From the NCBI RefSeq assembly GCF_000428845.1, contig NZ_AUAS01000007.1, positions 310,001-374,000 on the forward strand: DNA of 64,000 nt. The letters run 5' to 3'. This document shows, piece after piece, positions 9,631 through 18,599 of the stretch (the first letter of the stretch is position 1; each line of letters opens with the position of its first letter). The position numbers were made by a program, and so were the translations under genes. A model generated the notes under the pieces. That model was not told where the DNA came from and made no database searches. It was given only the letters and a program-made list of their open reading frames with translations. This DNA comes from Dyadobacter alkalitolerans DSM 23607 (GTDB lineage: Bacteria; Bacteroidota; Bacteroidia; Cytophagales; Spirosomataceae).

Positions 9631-10425
9631 TTACCGGGAGGAATGGTTCGTGTTGTCGGACAGGTAAGCCATTACAGCTTGTTCCGCGCGGTGGTTTATT
9701 TTGAGGGAATCGGGCTTCGTGGCTTCTCTTAGGAAGCGATAATAGCGGACTGTATTTTGCAAAGCATTTAAACAGGATTCGGCGTTATGTTCCGCCATCG
9801 TGTTTTTCATGAATGTTAAGTCTTGGTCGGGAAGCAGGAATTCTATTTTTCTTACCCCTTTTGGCAACTCATTATTACTGATCAAAGCCAGCGGCCCTAA
9901 TACGGTTTGCTGGATAAATGAGAAAAATGTTGTCGTTTCAAAATACTCTCCACGGCCAATTTTTGCCGCTGCGTAGTGAACCCAAACCCAGAAACGGTCT
10001 TCAATCCACTGCAAATCGGGATAGGGGAATTTCGCCGCCGACTGTGTCAGTACGTCGGTTAATACACCATTTCTTTCCCAAATAATAACCGGATCTTCCA
10101 CTCTCGAAGCCATATCAGGCAGGCAGACGAACTTTAAGTCGACATGGAGCATGGGGTTATTGTATAGACAAATCAGTAATCTTGGCTCACCTACATGCTC
10201 GCCGGTGAAGCACGCGAGCAAATCGCCGGCAGATTCTGCCAATGCTTTTTTATCTTCAAAAGAAATGGTCTCGGACTGATGAACGATGACCAGGTCAATG
10301 TCTGAGAATTGGTCCATCCGGCCATCAATCCATGAACCACCTGCTGCCAGGGCTAGGAATTCATTATTAGATGAAAGAATTTCGGAAAAGGAAGTAACAA
10401 ATTCTTGAAAATAGATAGGCTTCAT
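9631..10425 (-). CDS. Nucleotidyltransferase-domain protein
   Basis: 264 residues from the ATG at 10425 (protein start MKPIYFQEF); an upstream in-frame ATG at 10461 adds 12 residues that do not look like part of the domain. The motif GGSWIDGRMDQFSDIDLVIV near residues 30-49 is the nucleotidyltransferase GS...DxD signature, with metal-binding aspartates in SDIDL. The C-terminal helical part carries no obvious HEPN motif. Related proteins are aminoglycoside adenylyltransferase-like or orphan enzymes; the substrate is unknown. Single gene, on the same strand as the small secreted protein upstream. Confidence 0.85.
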   Translation of the reverse strand: MKPIYFQEFVTSFSEILSSNNEFLALAAGGSWIDGRMDQFSDIDLVIVHQSETISFEDKKALAESAGDLLACFTGEHVGEPRLLICLYNNPMLHVDLKFVCLPDMASRVEDPVIIWERNGVLTDVLTQSAAKFPYPDLQWIEDRFWVWVHYAAAKIGRGEYFETTTFFSFIQQTVLGPLALISNNELPKGVRKIEFLLPDQDLTFMKNTMAEHNAESCLNALQNTVRYYRFLREATKPDSLKINHRAEQAVMAYLSDNTNHSSR

Positions 10426-10497
10426 GAAGAGAATTGGTTGGAAAATTATTGCGGAACACATTGCAATAATGGTATAGTTCCCAATTTCTTCAAAATT

Positions 10498-10920
10498 TCA
10501 ATAGCGGCGTCCGTGGACTTTAAATTTCCGGCTTTCAGCGCCATGCTGCACTTCCAGGATCCCGCGATAGTCGGAAATGCCGATCTCGCTTTTAATTTCG
10601 TCCCTGATAATCAACCTGACGTTGTAGTTTTCACCCGAAAAATAATCCGTAAAACCCTTCCGGTCTTTATCGGTCATGGTGTAGCTAACATTGATGGTCC
10701 GGCCATCGATCATCAAATTGCCTTTTTTTAAGGGTGTGGCGACGAAAATGTATTGATTTTCGGACAATGGTGTCGTTGCAAGGCAAAAGTAATAGCCGGG
10801 CTCTACTGCGCGCGACTCGGTGGAAACGGCTGGTAAGTGATTCGAAGAAGCTGCACCCAAATCCCATGCAGTCCAGTTAAGACAGGCGATAATGAAGGAT
10901 AGAAAAAGCATATAAGTCAA
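10498..10920 (-). CDS. Hypothetical secreted protein
   Basis: 140 residues (137 if started at the second ATG, 10911). The N-terminus MLFLSFIIACLNW is a hydrophobic export signal. The rest is predicted beta-rich (YYFCLATTPLSENQYIFVA, ILEVQHGAESRKFKV) with no recognised domain. It lies 73 nt upstream of the nucleotidyltransferase gene on the same strand, so the two may be co-transcribed. No function can be assigned. Confidence 0.6.
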   Translation of the reverse strand: MTYMLFLSFIIACLNWTAWDLGAASSNHLPAVSTESRAVEPGYYFCLATTPLSENQYIFVATPLKKGNLMIDGRTINVSYTMTDKDRKGFTDYFSGENYNVRLIIRDEIKSEIGISDYRGILEVQHGAESRKFKVHGRRY

Positions 10921-11061
10921 GGATTAAGTTGGACAGAGTGTATACTTCAATTGGGACTGGGCCATTTAACGGAGGTATCCCAAGCTTTTATATCACGTGA
11001 ACATTAGGCCAAAACCGGATCAGCAGGCTGAAAGAGAATCAGCAAAAATTTCAACCATAAA

Positions 11062-11094
11062 GAAAAAAAGCCGGGAAGATGTTTCGACCCGGCT
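11062..11094 (-). terminator. Rho-independent terminator
   Basis: The stem arms are AGCCGGG (11069-11075) and CCCGGCT (11088-11094) with a 12-nt loop. Read on the minus strand the stem is followed by a run of seven T, so it ends minus-strand transcription coming from the 54-residue ORF at 11165-11329. Confidence 0.75.
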
Positions 11095-11164
11095 AAATTT
11101 AATACGTTGAGTATAGTCTAGGTTGATATTTATAAGTACAAGTGTGTTTTTTAAGCTTGTAAGC

Positions 11165-11329
11165 CTAAGGCCGGCGTACCAAGCCCGCTGCCGGGACAGT
11201 ACTTAACATTTTACTTTGAAGCTGAGACTTCAACTTACTGTTTTCCTCAGCACGTGCGCGTGCCTCTTTGAGGTAGATGCAGAGTATAAGAAAAAGACTA
11301 GCTATTAGTAAAGTGCATTTATTGCTCAT
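11165..11329 (-). CDS. Small membrane protein with a short coiled coil, 54 residues
   Basis: ATG at 11329 and TAG at 11165. The translation begins MSNKCTLLIASLFLILCIYL, a single membrane-spanning or signal segment, continues with KEARARAEENSKLKSQLQSK, a charged helix likely to form a coiled coil, and ends VPAAGLVRRP. A good rho-independent terminator lies 70 nt downstream on the same strand, and another hairpin (11401-11465) separates it from the NHL gene, so it looks like a self-contained transcript. No homologue is recognised. Confidence 0.5.
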   Translation of the reverse strand: MSNKCTLLIASLFLILCIYLKEARARAEENSKLKSQLQSKMLSTVPAAGLVRRP

Positions 11330-11400
11330 AAGTATGCGGATAGTGTGGCCCCCTAGCAGACCATGTATAGAGCAAAATTTCCATGCCAGAAAATGGAGAA

Positions 11401-11465
11401 ATTAAATACAAAAAAGCGGAATAGATAACCAATCGGTTACTTCATTCCGCTTTTTTGTATTTAAT
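11401..11465. terminator. Long perfect hairpin, bidirectional terminator
   Basis: Arms 11401-11422 and 11444-11465 are exact reverse complements over 22 bp. The arms hold the A6/T6 tracts next to the GC core (GCGGAAT/ATTCCGC), so a T run follows the stem in both directions. The 21-nt loop contains a second small stem TAACC/GGTTA. It lies between the small minus-strand ORF and the end of the NHL gene. The rest of 11466-11659 shows no gene. Confidence 0.8.
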
Positions 11466-11659
11466 CCTAAATTGATAGCACTGGAATAATTAGTGCAAGG
11501 AAGAACTGCACCATTATTTGCGAAACTTAGAATAATTATAAATAAATTATCCGGTTTCGTGTCGTCTGAAACGGTTTTCTGAGACGTAACTTCCCCATTG
11601 AGATCATGGAAGCGCTAATATATCGGGCGACTGTCCACACTTTTCTGGAAAGACGAACA

Positions 11660-12643
11660 TTAATACGACAGCTTGCTGATTGTGCCGTCCTGATAGCTAA
11701 GCAAATAGTAGAGTTTGCCGTTGCCACGAATAATGTCAGTTGGCCGCGAAAGACCGTCGAGCAGGATCTTTCCGTCTTCATTGAGCACTTTGCCAGACTT
11801 AGCCGCAAATCCCATTGCTCCGAAAACACCATGCTGGATGACGATGGGCTTTTGGTTCGCTGAAAGTGTAATGCCGGTCAGGGTTGTGAAGTTAGACTTG
11901 TAGACCTCAACCGCTCCCGAGGTCTTTACCTCAAAAATTTTGGCATCGCCCGGTGTAAAAGGGAAGCCGGTTAATGTGCTTACGAGGAATTTGCTTCCGT
12001 CGTAAACGATGCCCGTTGGCACAGCCTCCACGCCCGTCGCAACATTGGGTATTTTAGCAAACAAGCTTAGGGCGCCGTTTGTCTTGTCTCTTTTAATAAT
12101 GGCATTGCTTCCGGCGTCAACGATGTACATATGATCGTCCGGCCCGAATGTGAAATGGTATGTATTTGAATTAATGGGATTGGTCAAAGCCAGGCTTTCG
12201 ACATAGCTTCCAATGTCTGCTGAGTCGATAAGGGCCAGCGCAACAGGGCTGTCGCCGGATTTGAAGGACGACACATCGGCTGTGTAAAGTATGCCGTTGG
12301 AGCCATGCAGAAAATATAATTTCCCTGCGCGGTAAGCCAGATGAGCTATTCCTTCTATGGATCCTTCCCGCATCAGGGACTGGAGACCGGTAACAAATGT
12401 TGTTTTAACGCCCGATTGGGTAATCATGGATACGCTGCCATCATCGCCCTTACCAGACCCGGCTTCGGTTACCCACAGGTTGTTCTTGTCATCCGCGGCC
12501 ATCCCGATCGGATATTTCAGCCCGCTTACAAATAGTTCGGAAGACAAGGTTTCCGGTTCAGGTTCAAAAATGTCGTGGTCTGTGCAAGCCAGGACGATGA
12601 GAAAAGCCAGTAATGTTGAAAGTGAGTAAAGTAATTTTTTCAT
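11660..12643 (-). CDS. ScyD/ScyE-family (NHL-type beta-propeller) lipoprotein
   Basis: 327 residues with lipobox VLACTD (Cys about 20). The mature part starts LFVSGLKYPIGMAADDKNNL, typical of ScyD/ScyE-family proteins; repeated blades contain GxxxxxDxxxxLxVxD-like strands (FGPDDHMYIVDAGSNAI) and GLSRPTDIIRGNGKLYYL. These are extracellular six-bladed propellers, often found as single genes in Bacteroidota; the catalytic or binding role is unknown. The name refers to cyanobacterial scytonemin genes but does not imply that pathway. Monocistronic; 358 nt upstream hold no gene. Confidence 0.85.
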   Translation of the reverse strand: MKKLLYSLSTLLAFLIVLACTDHDIFEPEPETLSSELFVSGLKYPIGMAADDKNNLWVTEAGSGKGDDGSVSMITQSGVKTTFVTGLQSLMREGSIEGIAHLAYRAGKLYFLHGSNGILYTADVSSFKSGDSPVALALIDSADIGSYVESLALTNPINSNTYHFTFGPDDHMYIVDAGSNAIIKRDKTNGALSLFAKIPNVATGVEAVPTGIVYDGSKFLVSTLTGFPFTPGDAKIFEVKTSGAVEVYKSNFTTLTGITLSANQKPIVIQHGVFGAMGFAAKSGKVLNEDGKILLDGLSRPTDIIRGNGKLYYLLSYQDGTISKLSY

Positions 12644-13001
12644 TGTTTTGAAATTGAGGTTGTTAAGGATGATGATTGTGGCGTTTTTGGCTGTGCAGAC
12701 CAGGGAAATCCTGTGAAGAACGCTGTTGCAGCATTTTCACAGAACCTGGCATTCGACATAGTGATTAAGAAAAAAACGTTGAGTAAAATCTTAGCGCAAA
12801 AGACGATAGGAAAGCGCCATGGCGCAATAGCAAATTATTGCTATACGTGCCGGTTTTACTTCCTTAATCATTGTTGTGACAGGCGGTTAGAAAAAAGGTT
12901 ATTTGTTCTTTAATCGAAAGTCAACTTTAAGAGTACACAAGTTACATCCGTCTTATATTCACTCCCATCTCTTCATGCTGCGCAGACTTTTACAATTCAA
13001 G
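12644..13001. other. Divergent intergenic region without a gene
   Basis: It separates the NHL gene (minus) from the broken sensor kinase (plus). I see no ORF with protein-like composition, no tRNA and no strong hairpin; promoters for both sides are expected here. The frame open from 12903 is not believable as coding before the ATG at 13002. Confidence 0.5.
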
Positions 13002-14866
13002 ATGAATTTGTCTTGCATAAAAATCCACTTGTATGGTCTGCTAGCTTTCCTGGTTTTGCTTTTTACGGATATCTGTGTGGCGCAGGCTCCGCAAACGCGT
13101 GTAAACATTCAGTTGCTTGGTCCGGAGCAAGGCTTGCCCAGCCGGAATACACGCGCTCTCGCCCAGGATGGCCGCGGCTTTATGTGGGTGGCAACCGGCC
13201 AGGAACTATGGCGCTATGACGGTTACAGTTTCCAGAATTTTACGGGCATGCTAACCCGATCCATTGGCAGCGGGACCCTGATCAACCAAATCAAGACCGG
13301 GCCGGGTGGCGACATATGGGTGACGCATAATATCGGCGTCAGCATTGTTGATGTCCTTAACCTGACGTGTAAGACCATTAAGCCTTCGACTGCTCTCAAA
13401 AGTGTTGATTCCCAACAGCATCTGGATGTTTTTTTTGATAGTGATCAAAATGGCTGGGTTTCAATACCGCGTGGAAAGCTCATTAAGATCAGTAAAGATT
13501 TTGTTCCTGAGGCACTATATACGCCACCAACCAATGCGGGGCCGGCCGCTGGTGTCGGCAGCCAGGTTACCAACCTGTTTCTGGACAGGAAAGGCAAGCA
13601 GTATGCGTTTAGTGACGGGACTTTTTTGGACGAAATAGATGATAAAGGCAAACTGGTTAAACGAACTGATCTGATAGGAAATGACATTAACCTCCGTCCA
13701 TTTCGCATCTTCAGTGTGGTGCAGACAAGTGTAGATACGTTATCAATATATTTCGAGCAAAAAAAAGAGGGAAGCACTTCCGGATGCGGCATTACGCTTT
13801 CAAAACCGAACATGTTGGCCCTATTACTGATACGGACGCCCCGATAGCGCCCGGGATTATTTATACCGATAAAGGAAATTACAAGTGGTATAAATCTTCA
13901 AAGGAAATTGGTTTACTAAATCAAAAAACGGGTCAATTCACCGATCTGACCACCCGCCTGCTGCAAAAATCAGGTGCAGACATTTACTTTTTTGGCGCGT
14001 GTTTAAGCACCGACGGCAGTTTTTGGGTGGCAGGCGTCAACGGTCTGATAAAAGTTACGCTAACCGAAGAGATTTTTAGAAGATACATGAGCGTGCCTTT
14101 GGAAAAGACCGGCGATATCGGCAGCAGCGTCAGAGGCATTACTGAGGATAATTCCGGAATGATCTGGGCATGTTCCTATGGGTATAACCGCGACGGTTTG
14201 CAATATCTGCTTCATCAGATCGATCCCGTGACACACAGGAGCAGGCATATGCAGCTGCACAGCCAGAACAGGACTTTGAAGAATGTGGTGATTCCTTATA
14301 AAGTGCTTTTTACCAAAGACGAGGTTTATGCAGTAACAGATGGCATCGAGTTCCTCAAAATTGATCCTGAGACCGAGGCTTACACGGAGGTGGATTTTCC
14401 GTTTGTGAGCGGGCGCGGCTTTACTTCTTTTTACAAACTTAATGACTCAACCTTCTGGACAGGCACCTGGGGTGGAATGGGCATTTATCGGCACGCGGCC
14501 CGGATGTTTCAGTTTGGCAGCACATTGGCAGAGTCCAAGGGATTTACTTTTCGTTTTGAAACAGATATTCAAGTCCAAAACCTGAAACTGGATATGCAGA
14601 CGAGGAAAAATCTGTATCTGATTTTCAAAGAAGCGATGAACAATGCTGCCAAATATTCTAATGCCAGCACCGTAGATGTATTTACAACGCGGGAAAGTGG
14701 CCATACGAAGCTGACTATCCACGACAATGGCAGGGGCTTTGATCCCGATTTCATCAGGAAGGGCAATGGATTGGCGAATATGCACCACCGTGCGGCACAG
14801 ATGAACGGCCAGCTTATGATACATTCCGTCATTGACGCCGGAACCACCATTACGCTGGTATTCTGA
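13002..14866 (+). pseudogene. Two-component propeller histidine kinase, frameshifted and internally deleted
   Basis: The start at 13002 gives a signal peptide (LLAFLVLLFTDICVAQ), followed by propeller blades: EQGLPSRNTRALAQDGRGFM, FMWVATGQELWRYDGYSF. The frame breaks near a run of eight A (13759-13766); the protein continues one frame back from about 13770 (overlapping frame starts 13784). At about 14490-14525 the propeller (WTGTWGGMGIYRH) jumps in frame to the end of a kinase dimerisation region and the ATPase domain: KEAMNNAAKYS (N box), DNGRGFD (G1), GNGLANMHHRA (G2). The remaining blades, Y_Y_Y domain, membrane helix and phospho-accepting histidine (350-400 residues in relatives) are absent. 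It should not signal. Confidence 0.85.
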
Positions 14867-14971
14867 AGCAATGAGGATGACTAGTATTTGCTATATTGTA
14901 GAAGAAATTCGATTGCTAATTTTGCAGGATATTGTATTTCAACATCATATCAATTGCTATTGACTCACCGT

Positions 14972-15604
14972 ATGGCGTCAAGGATCATAATTTTCGACGA
15001 TAATCAGGAAAGGTTGAACAGCGTGTCCATGCTTCTCAATCTCTCCGACGGTTTCGTGTGCACCGGAACTTTCCCCAATGCCAACAACCTTCTGGCCAAC
15101 ATTACCGAATCGAAACCGGACCTTGTGCTCATGGATATAGACATGCCCGGAATCAACGGCATAGACGCCACCATCCTGATCAGAAGGCATTTTGGTGCAT
15201 TGCCCGTGCTGATCCAAACGAACTTTGAGGAAGATGAGCGGATTTTTGGCAGTCTGCAAGCCGGTGCCAACGGATATTTATTGAAAAAGACAAGTCCGGA
15301 GCGGTTTATCGAGAGTTTGCGGGAAGCACTTGAAGGCGGCGCGCCTATGACCGGCAGCATTGCCACCAAAGTCCTGCGCTACTTTTCTGCTGAAACCACA
15401 GCTAAAAAAGACTACCGCCTGACCGAGCGTGAAAAGCACATATTAGGTTTTCTGGTCAAAGGTTACAGCTATAAATTAATCGCCGCAGAATGTGATATTG
15501 CCTACAACACAGTAAATAACCACATCCGCAATATTTACGATAAACTTTACGTAAACAGCGCCACCGAAGCAGTAAGCCTGGCGATCAGGGAAAGGCTGGT
15601 GTGA
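14972..15604 (+). CDS. NarL/LuxR-type response regulator
   Basis: 210 residues from the ATG at 14972 (MASRIIIFDDNQ); the longer frame from 14888 adds an unlikely leader. The receiver domain has the acidic pair in FDDNQ, phospho-acceptor Asp55 in LMDIDMPG and the conserved Lys in LLKKTSPE. The output domain is a LuxR helix-turn-helix (LTEREKHILGFLVKGYSYKL, NTVNNHIRNIYDKL). Its cognate kinase would be the gene directly upstream (106 nt), which is broken, so this regulator may now be orphaned or rely on another kinase or acetyl phosphate. Confidence 0.92.
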   Translation: MASRIIIFDDNQERLNSVSMLLNLSDGFVCTGTFPNANNLLANITESKPDLVLMDIDMPGINGIDATILIRRHFGALPVLIQTNFEEDERIFGSLQAGANGYLLKKTSPERFIESLREALEGGAPMTGSIATKVLRYFSAETTAKKDYRLTEREKHILGFLVKGYSYKLIAAECDIAYNTVNNHIRNIYDKLYVNSATEAVSLAIRERLV

Positions 15605-15623
15605 GGTTTGGGGGGCTCAGTTG

Positions 15624-16376
15624 TCAATTAAACTTAAACATATCAACATTCCGGCTGAATGATTTCATAGAAGTCATCTGGTCCATAGATGGATAAGTAA
15701 TATTTGGCATTGCATTCCCGACATTATTGAGCGTGCTTTCAACAAATAATTTGGCTGTAAGCTGTTCTGATACATTTAATTCGGACTTGCAGTGCGTTTC
15801 TTCAACAATGTCTAGTTTCTTTATTGCCAAATCCTTTGCATTCATGTTGCTTTTTGTGAATAATCTGGCATGCATATCATTTGCTGATCCGCTCAATTCA
15901 GCATTACATGACGTTTCCATCCTCAGGTTAAAGGAATTCAATTTAACCATTCCGGTAATGGATGATTTGGTTTGAAGTTTTACAACCAGAGAATTATTTT
16001 CAAGTGGAGAAAGCAATTTGATATTGGAAACGCTGCCCAATATGCTGTTTATATTATTGTTAAAAGTCAGCTTTATTTTAGGGCTTGTTACATTTCTTAA
16101 CGGTTGATTTCTCTCGTAATGAATAACAAGCGTGTCGCCGTCGACCTTACTCACAATGTGCTCAATAATATTTGATTCTGCAATTAAAGAAACAGAATTG
16201 GTTTCTCCTTTTTGTAAATCTACATCCAGTCCGATAATTCTTAAATGATTAAAATTCGGAATCTCCCGACTGGAATTTGTCATTTGCTTATTGCCGACAA
16301 TTTCTGTTTTGATGCCTTGGCCGACCACTGTGGTGCACGTTAATGCAAATAGGGATGCATAGAATAGATTTTTCAT
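15624..16376 (-). CDS. Head-GIN (DUF2807) secreted protein
   Basis: 250 residues from the ATG at 16376 (MKNLFYASLFALTCTTVVGQ, a good signal peptide); the 11 residues before it in the open frame are not signal-like. The body is the right-handed beta-helix-like 'putative auto-transporter adhesin' head-GIN fold: FNHLRIIGLDVDLQKGE, then regularly spaced short strands such as NIKLLSP, SSITGMVKL, NAELSGSANDM, SNMNAKDLAI, SELNVSEQL. Function is unknown; proteins of this family are periplasmic or surface-exposed. Convergent with the response-regulator gene. Confidence 0.85.
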   Translation of the reverse strand: MKNLFYASLFALTCTTVVGQGIKTEIVGNKQMTNSSREIPNFNHLRIIGLDVDLQKGETNSVSLIAESNIIEHIVSKVDGDTLVIHYERNQPLRNVTSPKIKLTFNNNINSILGSVSNIKLLSPLENNSLVVKLQTKSSITGMVKLNSFNLRMETSCNAELSGSANDMHARLFTKSNMNAKDLAIKKLDIVEETHCKSELNVSEQLTAKLFVESTLNNVGNAMPNITYPSMDQMTSMKSFSRNVDMFKFN

Positions 16377-16440
16377 GGTATATAGATTTTGTATACACCA
16401 ATAATACAAAAGTTTATAAGATTAGTCAAATACAAAATGC

Positions 16441-16555
16441 GGGGGGGGCTGATTGTTTCTACCTCAGGGAAAAAAGGGAACTTCGATTCATATAGGGATA
16501 AATTGATCCCCTATTGCACAAATTGAGACATACATTTACATTTGAAATATGTATG
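16441..16555. promoter_or_regulatory. Divergent promoter region with G8 tract and palindromes upstream of the HxlR gene
   Basis: A run of eight G (16441-16448) sits between the head-GIN and HxlR genes. Two imperfect palindromes precede the HxlR start: ATAGGGAT/ATCCCCTAT at 16492-16514, and CATACATTT/AAATATGTATG at 16529-16555, the latter covering the start codon. HxlR proteins bind such dyads and often repress themselves, so these are operator candidates; no binding evidence exists. Confidence 0.35.
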
Positions 16556-16914
16556 AGCGGAAAACATTGCCGAACCTGAATTGTAGCCTTGATCTGATAG
16601 GCGAAGTGCTCTATGGCAAATGGAAAATCCGTTTGCTGTGGTTTATCAATGAAGGTCATAAACGTCCAAGCGAGCTCCAACGCAAAATTCCCGATGCGTC
16701 ACGCAGGGTTTTGAATATTCAGCTGAAAGAATTGGAAGAACACGAATTGGTGACCAGGAAAATTTACCCCGTTGTGCCGCCAAAAGTGGAATACAGCCTA
16801 ACAGAATTTGGCAAGACACTAATCCCCGTCATCGCCGCATTAGGGCAATGGAGCGATGAACATGAAGACCGTTTGCGTGATGTGATTTTGAGACAAGTGG
16901 TGAGTTCTGAATGA
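16549..16914 (+). CDS. HxlR-family winged-helix transcriptional regulator
   Basis: 121 residues, standard HxlR length. LYGKWKIRLLWFINEGHKRP is the characteristic helix 1 and wing entry, followed by PSELQRKIPDASRRVLNIQL (recognition helix) and the wing PPKVEYSLTEFGKTL. The usual N-terminal CPV is replaced by NLNCSLDLIGE, retaining one cysteine typical of redox-sensing members. Autoregulation and control of the divergent head-GIN gene are plausible from position. A 14-bp terminator follows. Confidence 0.92.
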   Translation: MYERKTLPNLNCSLDLIGEVLYGKWKIRLLWFINEGHKRPSELQRKIPDASRRVLNIQLKELEEHELVTRKIYPVVPPKVEYSLTEFGKTLIPVIAALGQWSDEHEDRLRDVILRQVVSSE

Positions 16915-16967
16915 TGGATTAATTTGCGCAATGAAAGCAGACAAAAAAAGGGAAATGTATAAAGCAA

Positions 16968-17007
16968 AAAACAGAACTTAGGCGATTTCTCGTCTAAGTT
17001 CTGTTTT
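16968..17007. terminator. Bidirectional rho-independent terminator
   Basis: Perfect 14-bp arms AAAACAGAACTTAG (16968-16981) and CTAAGTTCTGTTTT (16994-17007), 12-nt loop, with T tracts at the stem end in both orientations. It can end both the HxlR transcript and the minus-strand susCD transcript whose last gene stops at 17087. Confidence 0.8.
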
Positions 17008-17086
17008 GTAAGCGGCAGCGGGATAAATTTCAAATCACTACTAGCCGCAACTCCCATCTGATTGTTGCCTAACAGATTCAAATCCT

Positions 17087-18562
17087 TCAATATCCTTCGT
17101 TTTGCACAATCGCCGGGCTGCTGGTAATTACTGCCAGTGCCGGAATTGGGTACAGCAGTTGGTAAGCTTTAATGGGCGATGAAATGCCCACAGTTGCTTT
17201 GCCAGGTCCTGATACTTTCGCATTCATGACTGTGAGTGCGCGATCCGTACGCAGGAGATCAAACCAGCGATGTCCTTCAAATGGGGATTCCAACCTTTCT
17301 TCGTTGTAAACCGCTGCCTTGAATGTTTCGTAGGTCAGGCCGCTCAAATCTTTAAGGCCTGCGCGCTTCCGGACCGAATTAATGGCCGTGTAAGCATCGG
17401 CAACCGGTCCTTTGTTTACTTCATTCAATGCTTCTGCATACATTAAGAGAATGTCGGCATAACGGATCACGTACCAATCCGCTCCCGAATCGGCATAACC
17501 GCCGCCTGTTTCGCGCTCCACGTATCCACGGATGTATTTGGCTTTAACAAATGTGCTCCCATTCTGATATCCGTCGGCGATATTGTTGCGGCGTACATCG
17601 CCTGTTGTATAGGCCGCAGCGATATCGTCGGTGGGTTGGTTAAATCCGTAAGCTCCGCCTGAGGGAATGGTAATCCCCTCGGAACCGGTTGGCGCGAAGT
17701 GATTGGGCAAGTTTGAACCCAGGCCATTGGCTGCGCCTTTGAATTGCGCCTGCCAGATCGCCTCCGGATTTCCCTGCTGTCCGGCTTTGTATAAATCAGC
17801 ATAAACAGGCAGCAGACTATAAGTGCCGGATGAAACTACTTTTTTGAATTCGGCAGCAGCTTCTGCATATTTTTTCTGTGTCAGGTAAACCTGCCCGAGC
17901 AGACTTTGGGCAACCCCCAATGTTGCGCGTCCCACAGAAGCGTCATCATAAGAAACGGGCACCAATCCCTCCGCCTTGATAAGGTCAGCTTCAATTTGCT
18001 TGTAAACATCCTGAACCGAGGCACGGCCAACTTCGTAACTGGCATCGATGTCAGTAACCGGTTCCGTTACCAGCGGAACGCCTCCGTATAACCGCACCAG
18101 ATTGAAATAAGCCAGCGACCGCAATGTAAGCGCTTCGCCGGTGTATTGCTTTTTCAAATTATCCGCAACAGTTGAGCCATCGATCTTGGCAAGAATGCTG
18201 TTGCTTCTGGCGATCAGCACATAACTATTCTGCCAGAAGGCGGTAAGGTGCTCATTGTCTGTTGTTTCGCGGAATTCATCAAGATTTCTTTTTGCATCAT
18301 TTCCATCTCCGCCAGCAGTAAGTTCGGTGGTGTTATCGGAACGAAGATCGACGAGCAGGGGATAATATCCATTACCGGAATACACTTGTGCAAATGCAGA
18401 ATAAGCACCTACCAGCGCCTGGTTGAAATCAGATTCGGTTTTGAAAAAATCAGTTTCACCGACCTGGGAAATGGGTTTGGATTCCAGGAAATCATCACAG
18501 GACGTGCCCGCAAATGCCAGGGCAACCAGGATAACAGCTGTTTTTATATTTTTTGAGGTCAT
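17087..18562 (-). CDS. SusD/RagB-family glycan-binding lipoprotein
   Basis: 491 residues. Lipobox AGTSCDD (Cys about 22), then DFLESKPISQVGETDFFKTE, typical of SusD N-termini. TPR-like helices (LRSLAYFNLVRLYGGVPLVT, QSLLGQVYLTQKKYAEAA) and the C-terminal INSVRKRAGLKDL and YNEERLESPFEGHRWFDLLR motifs are present. It is the partner of the SusC gene 37 nt upstream. By location it should bind the glycan processed by the GH20-like enzyme next in line. Confidence 0.95.
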   Translation of the reverse strand: MTSKNIKTAVILVALAFAGTSCDDFLESKPISQVGETDFFKTESDFNQALVGAYSAFAQVYSGNGYYPLLVDLRSDNTTELTAGGDGNDAKRNLDEFRETTDNEHLTAFWQNSYVLIARSNSILAKIDGSTVADNLKKQYTGEALTLRSLAYFNLVRLYGGVPLVTEPVTDIDASYEVGRASVQDVYKQIEADLIKAEGLVPVSYDDASVGRATLGVAQSLLGQVYLTQKKYAEAAAEFKKVVSSGTYSLLPVYADLYKAGQQGNPEAIWQAQFKGAANGLGSNLPNHFAPTGSEGITIPSGGAYGFNQPTDDIAAAYTTGDVRRNNIADGYQNGSTFVKAKYIRGYVERETGGGYADSGADWYVIRYADILLMYAEALNEVNKGPVADAYTAINSVRKRAGLKDLSGLTYETFKAAVYNEERLESPFEGHRWFDLLRTDRALTVMNAKVSGPGKATVGISSPIKAYQLLYPIPALAVITSSPAIVQNEGY

Positions 18563-18599
18563 GTCAATTCAATGTTAAATGATCTGGGTTTCAGTTGGA

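Noticed and set aside
9445-9732. Plus-strand ORF of 95 codons overlapping the nucleotidyltransferase gene
   Set aside because: No recognised domain and its end is antisense to a better gene; only mentioned as a possible remnant.
13752-13800. Programmed -1 frameshift at the A8 tract of the sensor kinase
   Set aside because: The heptamer fits, but the same gene also lacks its kinase core, so loss of function by mutation is simpler.
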